A program made the translations under genes and the position numbers. Source: Ailurus styani (lineage: Eukaryota; Chordata; Mammalia; Carnivora; Ailuridae). Taken from it: a DNA stretch of 64,000 nt. How positions within the stretch are numbered: position 1 is the stretch's first letter; the number at the start of each line of letters is the position of its first letter. Positions 49,004 to 60,735 of the stretch are shown here, one piece after another. Location: contig LNAC01000346.1 of NCBI GenBank assembly GCA_002007465.1, positions 2,507,662-2,571,661 on the forward strand, given 5' to 3'. The notes under the pieces are model-generated. The model was not told where the DNA came from and did no database searches. It saw only the letters and a program-made list of their open reading frames with translations.

Positions 49004-50898
49004 GTAAGAAGAAGTTCATGTTCTTAATTTTCTCAAACACTCTCATCCCCACTCCCATGATTGCTTTAGTTTTGTGTCATTAGGATGGATAAAAATAGTC
49101 ACTTTGGATAGTTTAATCAATTATTTGTTAAATCTTTCTTTTTTCTCTTGAAGGCTCTCTGGTGAGCATTCACTGTCATAAAATTGTCTTTTCCCCAAAT
49201 TCATTGCTATATAATCTTTCTATCTTTCTATTTCCAAATCACTGACTCTTAGCCAAACTATTACCTACTACTACAGCCAGCTTCACTGGCATGTGATCTT
49301 CTAGTTGGACAGATCCCATGCTGAGAATGGCTCAGTGCTTTGTCTAATGCTTTGCTTTCACCATCTTGAAATTCTTTGGACTTGAGTTTTTTAAGTGAAG
49401 TCTGATGAAACAATGGAGCATGCATGTGACCAGAGGAGACACGCTGGTTGCCAGAACACTCACGTGGTTGTGGTTCAGCAGCAGTCAACACCTGCTGGCT
49501 CAAACCTCTCAGCGTGGTGGGGGCATGCATGCTTACTAGTTGGCATGGCATAGAATCATATGCCTGGGCTGTCAAGCCAGGACTGGAGGCCAGACTAGAG
49601 GTAGCAATGGCTACAGCAGTGGAAAAAGTACCAGCAACAGTGGCTGTGGGAGGGAGGAGGGGCTCAGCATGGGTATCAGGACCTGAGGTGTGAGGCTGCT
49701 TGTTTATTTGTCTATAGAGCCTATCCTTGAGGTAGCTGCAGACATATTAATTCTCCAGGCTGTGTGTTGGGACAGAGCCTGCCAGCAGTCAAGCAGTAAA
49801 GTATGTCAGTCAATTATTGCGAAGTAAAAGTTTATACATGGGTATTGTAATAAAGAATACTGGGAGCTATTAGAACACTTCAAAGAGTTTAGAATCTCTA
49901 GTTTTGACTACTAATGTAATGTTGCAGAGAAAATTCCCACAGGCTTGGAAAGAGAAATTAAATTTAAACATCATTATTATTGGAAGAGAATAAAATTTTC
50001 ATATGAAGCTTTGGATGACTCTGTTATTAACAAGGAAGACAATTTTAAATTAAATTATTTTTTTTAAATTGAAGATACAGAAATAGAATACACAGACAGG
50101 CATTTTGAATTATGTGCATATTGTGAAGCTGGTTTGTTTCTTATATGACCCCCAGAAAGTTATAGAAAATGCCAGAGGAAACATTAAAATGCCATTATAT
50201 AAATTTACATTTAAGTTAAATAAGAAACTGATTTGTATGAAGAGTTAAATCTTTTTAGAAAAAAATGTTCCATGAGAAACATCAGGTCCAGATGTACTAA
50301 ATTTTATATTTTGAAATAATTTATTAGAAATTTATCCCAGTGTTATTATAGCTTATAAACATTCTTATTGGTTCCAGAAGCAGTTGTATCACTAGAAAAA
50401 TCCCTTTCAAAATTAGAAATTATCAAAATTATTTTCAATCATTCATTTACCAAGAGTGACTAACATTGCCTTCAGCTATATCAATTATAAACAATGTCAA
50501 TATAAATATAAATTTTGATGACCTCATAAATGAAAATTGAGACAATAATTATATGATTAATCAAGATACTACAGTAAGAAATTATTACTATTTAAGGTAT
50601 TCTGTAAAATCATAACACAATAATTTGTAAATTAATATTTTTTTCTGAAGTACTAGTGCCTTAATTATGTTTAGAATTATGTTTAACAAAAAATCTCTTA
50701 AGGGAAAGATTTTTATATTTTTGTACTTTTAACGACAAGGTACTAAGCAAGGGACCCCACATTTTCATTTTCTACTAGATAATGGAAATTATATAGCTGG
50801 CATACATAGATGCAGAAATAATTTCAAATCCTGCCTCTGGTTATAATCCTACCAGCCAGAGTAAACTTTAAAATATATTGTTCAAAGATCTAATATTG
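49004..50898. other. Intron-like sequence after candidate exon
   Basis: Begins with donor GTAAGAA. 49260-49700 is GC-richer and may be an old repeat; its long antisense frame (about 104 codons) lacks other support. The remainder is very AT-rich. Confidence 0.45.
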
Positions 50899-50916
50899 GG
50901 AAGTTTTTAAATTTTT

Positions 50917-51332
50917 TTTTTTTTTTAAGATTTCATTTAGGGGAGTCTGGGTGGAGCAGTGGGTTAAAACCTCTGCCTTCAGCTCAGGTCATGATCTCAG
51001 AGTCCTGGGATCGAGTCCCACATTGGGCTGCGTGCTCAGCGGGGAACCTGCTTCCTCCTCTCTCTCCGCCTGCCTCTCTGCCTACTTGTGATCTCCCTCT
51101 CTCTGTTAAATAAATAAGTAAAATCTTAAAAAAAAATAAAATAAAGATTTTATTTATTTATTTGACAGAAACAGACATAGCAAGAGAAGGAACACAAGCA
51201 GGGGAAGTGGGAGAGGGAGAAGCAGGCTTCCTGCCGAGCAGGATGCCTGATGTGCAGCTCGATCCTAGGATCTTGGGATCATGACCTGAGCTAAAGGCAG
51301 ACATTTAACAACTGAGCTACCCAGGAGCCCCA
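50917..51332 (-). mobile_element. Can-SINE, host of a nested SINE
   Basis: Reverse-complement SINE whose T-rich end (50917-50939) and body (51157-51332) are separated by a plus-strand SINE. Outer 18-bp duplication GGAAGTTTTTAAATTTTT at 50899-50916 and GGAAATTTTTAAATTTTT at 51333-51350 (one mismatch). Confidence 0.93.
50940..51143 (+). mobile_element. Can-SINE nested in an opposite-strand SINE
   Basis: Inserted into the AAGATTTTATTTA motif of the host SINE. Inner 13-bp duplication AAGATTTCATTTA at 50927-50939 and AAGATTTTATTTA at 51144-51156 (one mismatch). Head slightly diverged (GGGAGTCTGGGTGGAGCAG). Confidence 0.93.
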
Positions 51333-51350
51333 GGAAATTTTTAAATTTTT

Positions 51351-52936
51351 TTAAGACTACCCCTTAGAAGAGAGGTGGTCTGCCATATAATGTATATGTC
51401 TGTCAATTTCCACACATAGACCTGTCTGTTATATTGCCGAACTTTTTATTTAGATGCCATGTATTATCCCACTGGTATCATATCCTGCCATAATTAATGC
51501 TGTATATTTAAAAATCATCAGGGTAGCCCACCTGTAAGACAGTCAGTGAGTCAAGCTGCATTGTGTAAACATAAGTGAATATTTTTGAATATTTAATCAC
51601 AATGATGGTTGATTACCCAGTCATTAAATGGCTACCTCAAAATTTGAGATTTAAAATGTTAAAGCAAAATTAATAATTATTGACCTACTTAATGGAAAGT
51701 GTCATGATTTATACATGATTTAGACTTCCATGACTGCATCATGAAATCATGATGGATCAGCGTCCTATAATTAAGTGGTCTTGAGTTTTTACAGAGAAGT
51801 GCATGTTGTGGCTGGAGCAAAGCAAAGACCAAGATATATCACTGACAAACTTGGTAATAGGGTTTTCTTTGGCACTCTCCAGTTTGGCACTTGCTGTATA
51901 ACCCGTAATCCCATTTCCCTTCCCACTTCCTCAATTCTCCCACTTTCCTAGGTTTAACTTAGAATGTATTTCAGAGCATAGTAGCAAACATCAATATTTG
52001 TTCTCACTTAAATTTACAAAACTTTCTGAAATCTAGTATTACTGCAGTGAGAGAGTCATGCACTGCAGAAAAGTCCTCCTTTATCTTGATGGCCATGTAG
52101 AAAGCACATTTGTTGTACTAAAGGTGGAGCAACCAGTAATAACAAAGAAGTAAATTTCTTCCCATTCTCAAAGTGTCACAGGTCATTTAGTCAGAGGCCG
52201 ATTGGCAGGTATGGTATAATATTCTCTGTTCTTTTGCAAATGAGCTCATATTATATGGTGAAAAGTCCCAAATAGTGCATTGTGTTTGCTTAAATACTGT
52301 GGTAGTAATTAACAGCTCTGAGTAATTGATCACAGTGCCCAGGATAGCTGTTTGTTTCTAGAATTCTTTGCAGCTTCTGGGTCTGTTTATTCTGGGCCTA
52401 CTCATTCTTTGTTTCCAGACACTCTGTTGATTTCTGAACTGCATTCAGGCTTCCTTTCTAACACAGCCTTATAAACAAGCGATGAGGAGATACGCAATGC
52501 CCCAGTGTTGATCTGAGACTTCTGAAGTACTATGTGGAATACTTGGCATGCACAGCCTTTGAGCAAAAAAAGGGATTCAGATCGGTCTTCCACTTCTTAA
52601 TTTGACTTTATATAATGGAGGAAACCATGTGGATAAAATTAGAAATCTTAGAATATTAGAACAAGAAACTATTCTGGAATGGAAAGCATGCAATGCTGTA
52701 GAATCCTCTTTTAGATATAATATTTGCCAAAACTTTTACTGAAATTGAAGGGGAAAGTCTGAGTTACAGTTATTTCCTCCCTTCTTTAATGCCATTTCAT
52801 ATTAAACCAGGAGAAAAAAATAACATGCTCCAAATTCTGTCACTGGATAAATTACTAAAATTTTTAATGGAAATCAGTGATAAAATTAATATTTTACAAA
52901 TGAACATGACATCATTAAAGACGAATCACCTCAACA
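51351..52936. other. Mostly unique sequence
   Basis: No repeat or coding evidence. Confidence 0.5.
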
Positions 52937-52951
52937 GCATTTTTTATTCTG

Positions 52952-53132
52952 TTTTATTTTTTTAAGATTTTTAAATTTACTTTTGTGTGAGAGAGAGAGA
53001 GCATGCGAACACTCTTGAGGGGTGGTGGGAGAAACAGACTCCCCGCTGAGCAGGGAGCTTGATCCCAGGACTCTGGGATCATGATCTGAGCCAAAGGTAG
53101 ATATTTAACTGACTGAGCCATCCACGTGCCCT
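52952..53132 (-). mobile_element. Can-SINE, shortened
   Basis: Reverse complement ending GAGCCATCCACGTGCCC; lacks part of the body between AGGGAGC and TTGATCC. Flanks GCATTTTTTATTCTG (52937-52951) and GCATTTGTTTTTATTCTG (53133-53150) look like an aged duplication. Confidence 0.88.
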
Positions 53133-53597
53133 GCATTTGTTTTTATTCTGAAAAACAGGCCTTTAGTTCAGAATCGTGTTATCCAAAATTACTTTTACTT
53201 ATTCTCTAAACCTTGAAAAAAATATCTGTAAAAATTTATCATTGATGCTTTCACCTTTTCAAAAATATATTCCTATTTAAAAACTATTGTTAATAAAATC
53301 ACTGTGTTTGCTTATTGCACGATATAGTCATAAGGATTATTATTGCCATTGAAAATGCTTTTATAGAACTTACATGCAAATAAAAATATACCTGCTAGTA
53401 TTGTACCTTAGTTTTTCAGTTATAAAATAGCTAGTAAAAACAAACAAAGTTGTATTATCGTCTTCAAGAAATACCTACCCTAGATGGAAATTTAAGTCAT
53501 TTAAAAATTTTAAATCTGTACATTCCTTTAATGTTTGTACCCAGTTATTTCATATATCTAAGAATGTTAAATCTGAAACAACCATATTTTTCACAGC

Positions 53598-54428
53598 TGT
53601 TGTTGGTTTAATAGTGTCTTTCCCCACATCCGTATGTTGAAGTCCTGTCCCTCTGTACCTCAAAATGTGACCTTATTTGGAGATAGGGAGTCTTAGACAG
53701 GTCAGGCTGCCATAACAAAAATATTTATACACCGGTGGTTGAAACAGGAAACACTTATTTCTCATAATTTTGAAGGACAGAAGGTCGCAAGGTGCTGACA
53801 GATACCATCTCTGGTAGAGTTCCCTTCCGGACTCGTAAACAGCCACCTTCTCTCTGTGTCCTCAGATGGCCAAGAGAGAGGGAAACAGCAAGCTCTCCTG
53901 TTTCTTCTTAAAAGGGCACTTATCTTGTCATGAGGATTCCAACCTCATGACCTAACTAGCTCTCAAAGATCCCATCTTTAAATATCATCACATTAAGGAT
54001 AAGGGTTTCAATATAAAAATTTTGGCGGGATATAAACCTTCAGAACTTACCAAGAGTCTTTGCAGAGAAAATCAAGTTAAAATGAGATCATTACAGTAGG
54101 CCCAAATATAAAATGACAGCTGTACTTATGTAAGGGGAAAATTTGGAGACAAATATGCACATGGGGAGAGAGAGTCAAATGAAAACAAAAGCAGGATCAG
54201 GGTGATGCTTCTCTAAGCCGAGGAATGCCTAACAGTGCCAGCAAATCACTAAAGGTTAGGGGAGAGGCAGGAGACACCTTCTGTTTCATAGGATTCAGGA
54301 GGAACCAACCCTGCTAACGCTTTGATTTAGGACTTAGAGCATCAAGACCTCTGAGACAATTAATTTCTGTGGTTAAGCCATCTATCTAGTTTGTGATACT
54401 TGTTATGGTAGCTGTAGGAAACTAATAT
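53598..54428 (+). mobile_element. MLT1-type LTR, host of a nested LTR
   Basis: Outer LTR in two parts: 53598-53692 (TGTTGTTGG..., ATGTGACCTTATTTGGAGAT) and 54054-54428 (TCTTTGCAGAGAAAATCAAG, GGAACCAACCCTGCTAACGC, GAAACTAATAT). This is the standard order of an ERVL-MaLR LTR. Non-coding. Another MLT1-type LTR lies between the two parts on the opposite strand. Confidence 0.8.
53693..54053 (-). mobile_element. MLT1-type LTR nested in the outer LTR
   Basis: Reverse-complement LTR: CAGGCTGCCATAACA, TTATTTCTCATAATTTTGAA, TCTCTGTGTCCTCAGATGGC, AACCTCATGACCTAACTAGC and ATCATCACATTAAGGAT. Flanked by GAGTC at 53688-53692 and 54054-54058, the 5-bp duplication expected for LTR element insertion. About 360 bp, close to a full LTR. 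Confidence 0.8.
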
Positions 54429-57149
54429 AATAATACCATAATATATGCATAAACCATATATATACATGTTTAAAATTATATGTAACTACATATTTCACAT
54501 GTACTTTATATGCGAGCCTATGTAAAAGTAAATGGAGATATGGAAAGAAAATTCATTTCAGTGGCAATGAGAATATGGAAGAGGAATTGTTAAAGAATTG
54601 GGTTTATCTTTAACATCCTAATTTGCAAAAAGAGAACAAATTAATATTCACTTGGACAATTGAGCTTTGTTGAGGTTGTTGTTATATCTCACCTAGAAAG
54701 TTCCATTAGTTTTCTACTGGTTTACTTTATTTAAATTCTACGTATTTATCATTTCTCCCCTTAGAGAAATCTGCTAACCCTTCAAAAACCAATCCTTCCC
54801 GCAGGAGTGCCAGATGAAATTAGTTATTTCTTCCTATCTGAATGTATGATTCTAGGCTTTGATTTCTTTAATGATGTACCGAAGAAGGTGATCTTTTATA
54901 GCAATTATTTAGAGTATGTTTGTGTCACTTACTAGAGTGTGAGCCTCTTGATGTAAGAGACCTTCCTGCAAAAACAACATTTATCATTCCTCTTTGTAAA
55001 GAGTGGAAACTTTAAAATTGTTTGCTGAATTTTACATGATACTGACACTTGTTTGTTAGGTGACCTTGGGCAAAAAACGTAAATACCTACTACTTAAATA
55101 ATAATGCTTACCATAAGGGTAATAGTGGATATTTAATATAAAGCATATGTAAAAATTTTTGGCACCCGTCTGGAATTTTGTGCCCCCAAATTAAAGTTTT
55201 TTTATTATAGTTTCTGCATTTATATAAAGATACTGGGATCCCATGTGTTGTTTGAATCCATAGATGTTTACTGATTACAAACAAAAACCCTACAGCAAAA
55301 TATATAAGATCCAGGATAAAGCTAGTAGGCTAGGAATGTTGGGAATAATTTAAAAGGCAACACCAGGGGCAGCAATTATCTGGAAATCCAGATGCTTCTC
55401 TCTCACGGTGGCTTATCCCTAACCATAAACTGTGTGTTTCTCTCTCTTTTTCTTTTAGCCTCCACTGCTACTGACCTCACCTTAATTTCTGTATACTTGA
55501 CCTTTCTTTTTATTTTCCATACCTCAGTTACATGGGGGACTGAGTCTGCTTTCCTAATCTCTACAAGTAATCTGATCATTCCTCCTGTTTGTTCCACTTT
55601 TGCCTGAAGATTTGGCTGTGTACTTAGCCCTGGAAGATGTTCTATTTTAGAAAACCCGATTGAAGGAGGATGTGTAGAAAGAGATCTGAGAAACATGACA
55701 AGGATGGTAAATTGCCTGGAAACACTGTAGAGAGAAGACCAGTTGTTGATTTGGATGAAGCTAGGAAAGAAATAGAATATGAGATGGTGGTAATAGTTTT
55801 CAAGAAATTGAAGAATTAGCAGCCAGAAGTTGAAGTACCTTTTCTGTCTTTCCAGAGATAAGACAAGAAACACTGATTTGAGAAACACGAGACATGGAAC
55901 AGGCAGAATTCATTTCAGTATACAGTTGTTTACACATCTTTAAATATTTTGCTTTTAAGACTTTATTTTATGAAAGATCTTTGAGTCTTTATAACGAAAA
56001 GGGAGATCCCTCTCTCTCAGCGAAGATGCCAGGAGCAATTGAAGTATGATGCAAGTCATCTTGAGGAGCAGTTGGACCAGCCACCCATTTCATTTCTTCA
56101 GCATCTGCAGACATCCTTTTACGGCTGACCCCTCCCCATCCCTCCCCACCCCCACCCACCTTGCCACCTCAGCCCAGCTCCAGGTACAGTGTATTGGGCT
56201 CAAAAAGCACAGTGGCACCCACAGTCATGATGTGGGAACAAATACTTTTTGGGTCCCTTTTCAGCCAGTGGGACCATGTACACATTTCCATACTCTTCCT
56301 TCCTGCACCTCCTTTCCACTTCACTTGTGGTATCTAATCTCCACGCTCAGCCATTCACTTTCATGTCTCTTTTCTGTCATTGGGTCCAAAAGTGACAGAA
56401 CATTTGGTCTAAAGCACAGTTGTTCAAAAGACTCAAAATTTCTGAATTTTGAATGGTATCTTCCTTTTGATTCCAGTAGTTCAGTGAATGATCCGATCCT
56501 CTAAGAATTTTCTGTAATTTCTCATGCCTGTACAACATCATGCAAATTCCATGAGAATGCCTTCTAGGATGAACTCCAGATAATGCCATCCTGGGCAGGA
56601 GAAGGAACTGTTAACCTCAATTAAGACATTTTAGCAGAGGCCAGATGCTCAACTATTAGGAATGTTACAGTTCCTACATTAGCGGGAGGTGAGAATATGT
56701 TATTTGTACTGTATTATTTTATTGTATCTTATAGGAAATCTGTGCCCACTTCAAATCCTCTTGTCTCAACTCTTACCATAGACACTGCTCTGTTCATAAG
56801 TTTCACCAGGATACACTCAGCTTCATGTAGGTATAGCATAGAAGTGCCTCACCCCAGTCTTCAACCTCAGTCCTCCTAGTTCTTGCCCTTCGCCTTCTCT
56901 GACATGAGAAGACTCAGGCAATGTACTTGGAACTTTACACAGAATTTATGTGTCTGGAAAACTCTTGAGGCTTTGGGATTCTCTTGATATTTTGTCTTCG
57001 ATATGGCATAATTACTGCCAAAAATTAGCCTCTTGCCTGTAGGTTATGACCTCATACCCCTTCTGTCCAGGAGAGGCAAGTAGATCTTACCAGAAGTGAC
57101 ACCAAAGCTGGATATGAGTTTGCTTTCCCTGTGTACAGAGCCTTTGAAA
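54429..57149. other. Mostly unassigned sequence
   Basis: Holds the MIR-like piece at 55045-55165 and a C-rich patch at about 56120-56165. Two long frames (161 codons antisense at 55403-55888, 152 codons sense at 56046-56504) are judged non-coding. Confidence 0.45.
55045..55165 (+). mobile_element. MIR-like fragment
   Basis: TTAGGTGACCTTGGGCAAAAAACGTAAA followed by AATAATGCTTACC and ATAGTGGA... resembles a decayed MIR core and 3' end. Diverged. Confidence 0.5.
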
Positions 57150-57380
57150 ACATCACCATAGAAATGCTTGTTTTACTAGCATGATATATCGTACAGTGTT
57201 GGCTCATATCAAGGGACACATTTTATGTCAGTGAAGTACAATGATGGGTACATAATTATGGGATCTGCTGGTATAATGCATATCCCATCACCCAGAAGAA
57301 GCTGATCTAATGAAATGATGAAACAGCCTATAAAAATTGGGGTTTGTCTTCTGGGGTATGAAATATATTTCTATAATGAA
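57150..57380 (+). mobile_element. Possible ERV-L pol-region relic
   Basis: GGGACACATTTTATGTCAGT, TACATAATTATGGGATC and GCATATCCCATCACCCAGA resemble a conserved stretch downstream of the integrase region of ERV-L elements, on the + strand. The reading frame is destroyed. It could extend further on both sides, but I cannot set limits. Confidence 0.35.
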
Positions 57381-60300
57381 ATCATATATCAGGCCACACT
57401 CTGTTTGTACCCGAGGACTTCTTTGCTCTTGTGTCTCTTCCTCAACAAAGAAGTTAATATCTCTTGGAACAATCTTTGAAAATGGGGAGAGGAACTGATA
57501 ATAAATGCACCTCTTTTTTGGGGGGGTCAAGTAGGTGTTCATGAGGTTTCTCATATGGCCCCTGGAAATTTAGCATTTTGTTTCCATAGTGGTGGCCAAT
57601 TTGATAACATATTGGCTCTCCCATGCATCACTCCTTGCTCCTGGGATCACTGTCTCAGATAAACTATTCATACATCATCCTTTGTCTCAGGCACTATTTT
57701 CCAAGAAACTCAGCATAAGACAATATCTAAGGTCCTTACCAACACTGGCAATGTATTAATTTTCCTAAAGATAATCACATTCTAAATCTAACTTTTCCAT
57801 AATAGCCTAACAAAAAAGACCCTGGATTTCTTTTTCTGTAAGGAGTTGTCACTATCTGCTTTTTATTGAAAAGCTGTAGGGTACATTAAGGAACACTTCT
57901 TAGTCTGTGGCTTAATGGGTACAGTTTTATGATATCAATCGTTCGTAAGACAAAATAGAGCTGAACCAAAATGGCATGATTAACACAACAGAGCCAAGTT
58001 TATACATTAGCATTTGGCAATGAGAATATGCAATCAAAATACTTGGCAAAAACTCTGGCTGTGGATTCATGTAGATGAGAATGGACAAGTTTTTCTTCGT
58101 GGCCATGAAAACCACAATTTTATTGTCATAACATAAATAACTCTAGGCAAAGGGTCTTGGCAGTCATATCTGACTTACTATTGAGAATCTATAGACATTT
58201 TTAATCCTTAAATAGTTTTTCTTTCTTTCACTCAGATGTAAAAGCATAAGAAATCCTACCACTTAATCCTTTGATATGATTAAGCTTAGTCTGTATGTGA
58301 GTGCTACCATGGTGGATGAGGACCAGACTTGTAGAATTCACCACTGGAATAGCTAATTGGTTTGCTGTCACTTGAGGTTGAGTTACTCTATTATATTTAG
58401 ATGAGTACTGGGTTCTTAAGATTGTCTCTTGAATGTCCAGGTTCTTCTCAATGAAAAGCTAAAAATCAAGATTTCCCAGAATTCCTTTCAGATTCCAGCT
58501 GTAAACTGTGTTTAGCCAGTTGGATATACTTGATGATTTGGAAGGCAAAGATGAAGGGACCCTTACTTTTCTGACTCTTGACTGTTACCAAAGTCTAACA
58601 GGATGGATGTACGGGGCTTCCCCATAGCAGCATTCACTGCGCCTTCTTCACCCTTGTGAGAGGTACTTACAAGGTAAAAGTGGCTACTTCTTTCTTTCAG
58701 CATAACCCTAGCAGCAGCCTCAGAAGTTACTCCCTCAGTGGATCAGTGCTATATTATTCATGGAGAACTTACAGGGCATCTCCTATACACCTTTAGCACT
58801 TAGAATGAGTTTCTAAGGGCTAAATTCCCTGTATCAAATATCTTCCTGCTGAAAATACCCAAGGCATTTTCTGTTTTTGTTTTTGTTTTTCCCTGAACCC
58901 TGATGGATGCATCAAGTTAAGAACTGAGTCCCACAACATGATGGATAGTAGAATTTCATGTGATTAAAGGAGTACCATCACAAAGATTAAGAATGTAAAG
59001 TGAAATATATGTTCACATAAAATTATTTTCTTAGGAAAATGCCTTATGTGAAATGTATTAGCCAAAGTAAGAGGAGCAAGGTCCAAGTTGGATGCCCTGG
59101 CTTGTTTGTGTTTGAGGACTTAGTGGAATTGGAGGCCTTGGTGACTGGTCAAGAGATGACATGAATCTTTGGGCTTTTGGATACTCTGGGCCTTAAACCG
59201 TGATCCCTTCCCTAAGGCACCCCCCCCATCTCAAAATTTAAAAGAAAAATGACTACAACTTAAAAAAGTACCTGAAATACAAGATATACCTGCACCCTGC
59301 AATGTGTTTACATTCCTGTCTCCCATTCTGTGACCTTTAAGTCAGGGCAACATTTTAAGGGAGAAGGTCCTTGTCACACATTCAGCACTGATATATTTCT
59401 TAGATGCATGTAATTCTAGATTGTCAATTAAGGATAACCGTTCTTATAGTCTATGACTATGCACGTTAGATGCCATCAATCCCTCACAATTCCATCCATA
59501 GACAGACACCATGGTATATCAACTGATTATAACTTCAAGAACAATTCATGGGTTCTAGAACCTGAGAATTTAAGTCATGCTGAACTTCTGATTGGCTGAC
59601 TATTAGCTCTTCACTGACTTGTTTTTTAAAGAATCTTAAAATAGTACTAAATCTGTTAGCATTATTATCTGGAATTTATTAAATACAACATGCATAGAAG
59701 AATTTTTTAAATTTATGTTTTTCAGTTTTGGTGAGTGGTGAAAAAGCTGACTTTCAAAATACCTTTCCAATGATAGTCTTTTATTTTTGCCAGGAAATAT
59801 GGGTTATTCCCTATGTTCACTGAGCAGCTTACATGGCATTTGAAATCATGGATGATACAAAAAATTTATCTCTTAATCACTTTGTGACAACTGTTTCCAT
59901 TCTGTTTTTAATACTATATTATTTTACTATATAATTACTATACAATATATTACCATATTTTAATACTATATTACATTTTTCATGATCTCTGCTCTTAAAC
60001 AGTGATCTGCACAGCATAGAAATTTATAAATTATAATAAATTGAATGGCATGGAGAACAGACAAAGGCATGATTTTTAAAAATGAAATGAAATTATTCAG
60101 GCATCGTGAAGAAACAGTTATGCAAATAGTAAACATAAATCATTCATTGGATTACATATATAGTGAATTAAGGTAAGAATGTGAAAAATGCCCTTCATTT
60201 TCTCTAAAACTTTAATAATAATAATAATAATAGAAACGTGGCAAAGTGGCCCCAGCTTAGGTGTTGAAAGTGTTTCTGTTGCTCCCTACTTTACTGACCA

Positions 60301-60456
60301 TGAAACCTTTATGCTTATGTAAAGGTTTCAGAAAAAAAAAAAAGGATGTTTTTAGCTTACTGACTCTTAAGTAAAATGCTTCTCTTAGTGCAGTATGATC
60401 ACTAGTGAGCTCTCTGCACCGATATTATTGGGAATAAATTTAATATTGAAACTTAA
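57381..60456. other. Unassigned, partly old repeat
   Basis: Parts to about 59200 may be decayed ERV-like sequence continuing from 57150. 59220 has a C8 run. No gene seen. Confidence 0.4.
60210..60232 (+). repeat. (TAA)n microsatellite
   Basis: Seven AAT units after CTTT. Confidence 0.93.
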
Positions 60457-60735
60457 TTAGAAATTTTCATATCTGCCTCTGTCAGGCTGTCTCAGTGCTT
60501 GACAAAGAGGGATAGAAATGAATAAATTCTGAAAATATTTATCTTCCATTGGCTTAAATAATTCCTCTGAGACGGAATTGAAAATTTCAGTGGTTGCCAT
60601 GGAGTCACAGAGGTGATCAATTAGTGCAGTGGTTTGAATCACTAATGCTTTAATGTCTGGAAGATACGCAATGGGAATGTTAGCAGAGTTAGCTTCCAGA
60701 TGATGGAAAGTTCTCTTTCCCTCTCCCAAGAATGC
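60457..60735 (-). CDS. Possible terminal exon or gene fragment, unrecognised
   Basis: Seen: on the minus strand an AG (GTGTGTGCAG) is followed by about 92 open codons, then a stop; an ATTAAA lies shortly downstream of the stop. The peptide starts with AFLGEGKRTFHHLEANSANI and includes the stretch DIKALVIQTTALIDHLCDSM. Its balanced composition differs from the Leu/Phe/Ser-rich or Lys-rich translations typical of this window. There is no upstream ATG in frame, so it would have to be an exon or a decayed gene piece. The pyrimidine tract before the AG is poor (TACTGTCATAAAAGTGTGTGCAG), which weakens the splice case. Alternatives are an unrecognised ancient element, a processed pseudogene fragment, or chance. 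I cannot assign a function. Confidence 0.25.
   Translation of the reverse strand, partial: AFLGEGKRTFHHLEANSANIPIAYLPDIKALVIQTTALIDHLCDSMATTEIFNSVSEELFKPMEDKYFQNLFISIPLCQALRQPDRGRYENF

Noticed and set aside
49261..49575. 104-codon minus-strand frame near the candidate exon
   Set aside because: GC-richer local patch, probably an old repeat; no splice sites or domain seen and opposite strand to the exon.
55403..55888. Longest open frame in the window (161 codons, minus strand)
   Set aside because: No recognisable domain or splice context; composition and AT-rich surroundings fit a chance frame, possibly across old repeat sequence.
56046..56504. 152-codon plus-strand open frame
   Set aside because: His/Ser/Pro/Phe-rich peptide from a pyrimidine-rich patch; no domain or supporting signal seen.
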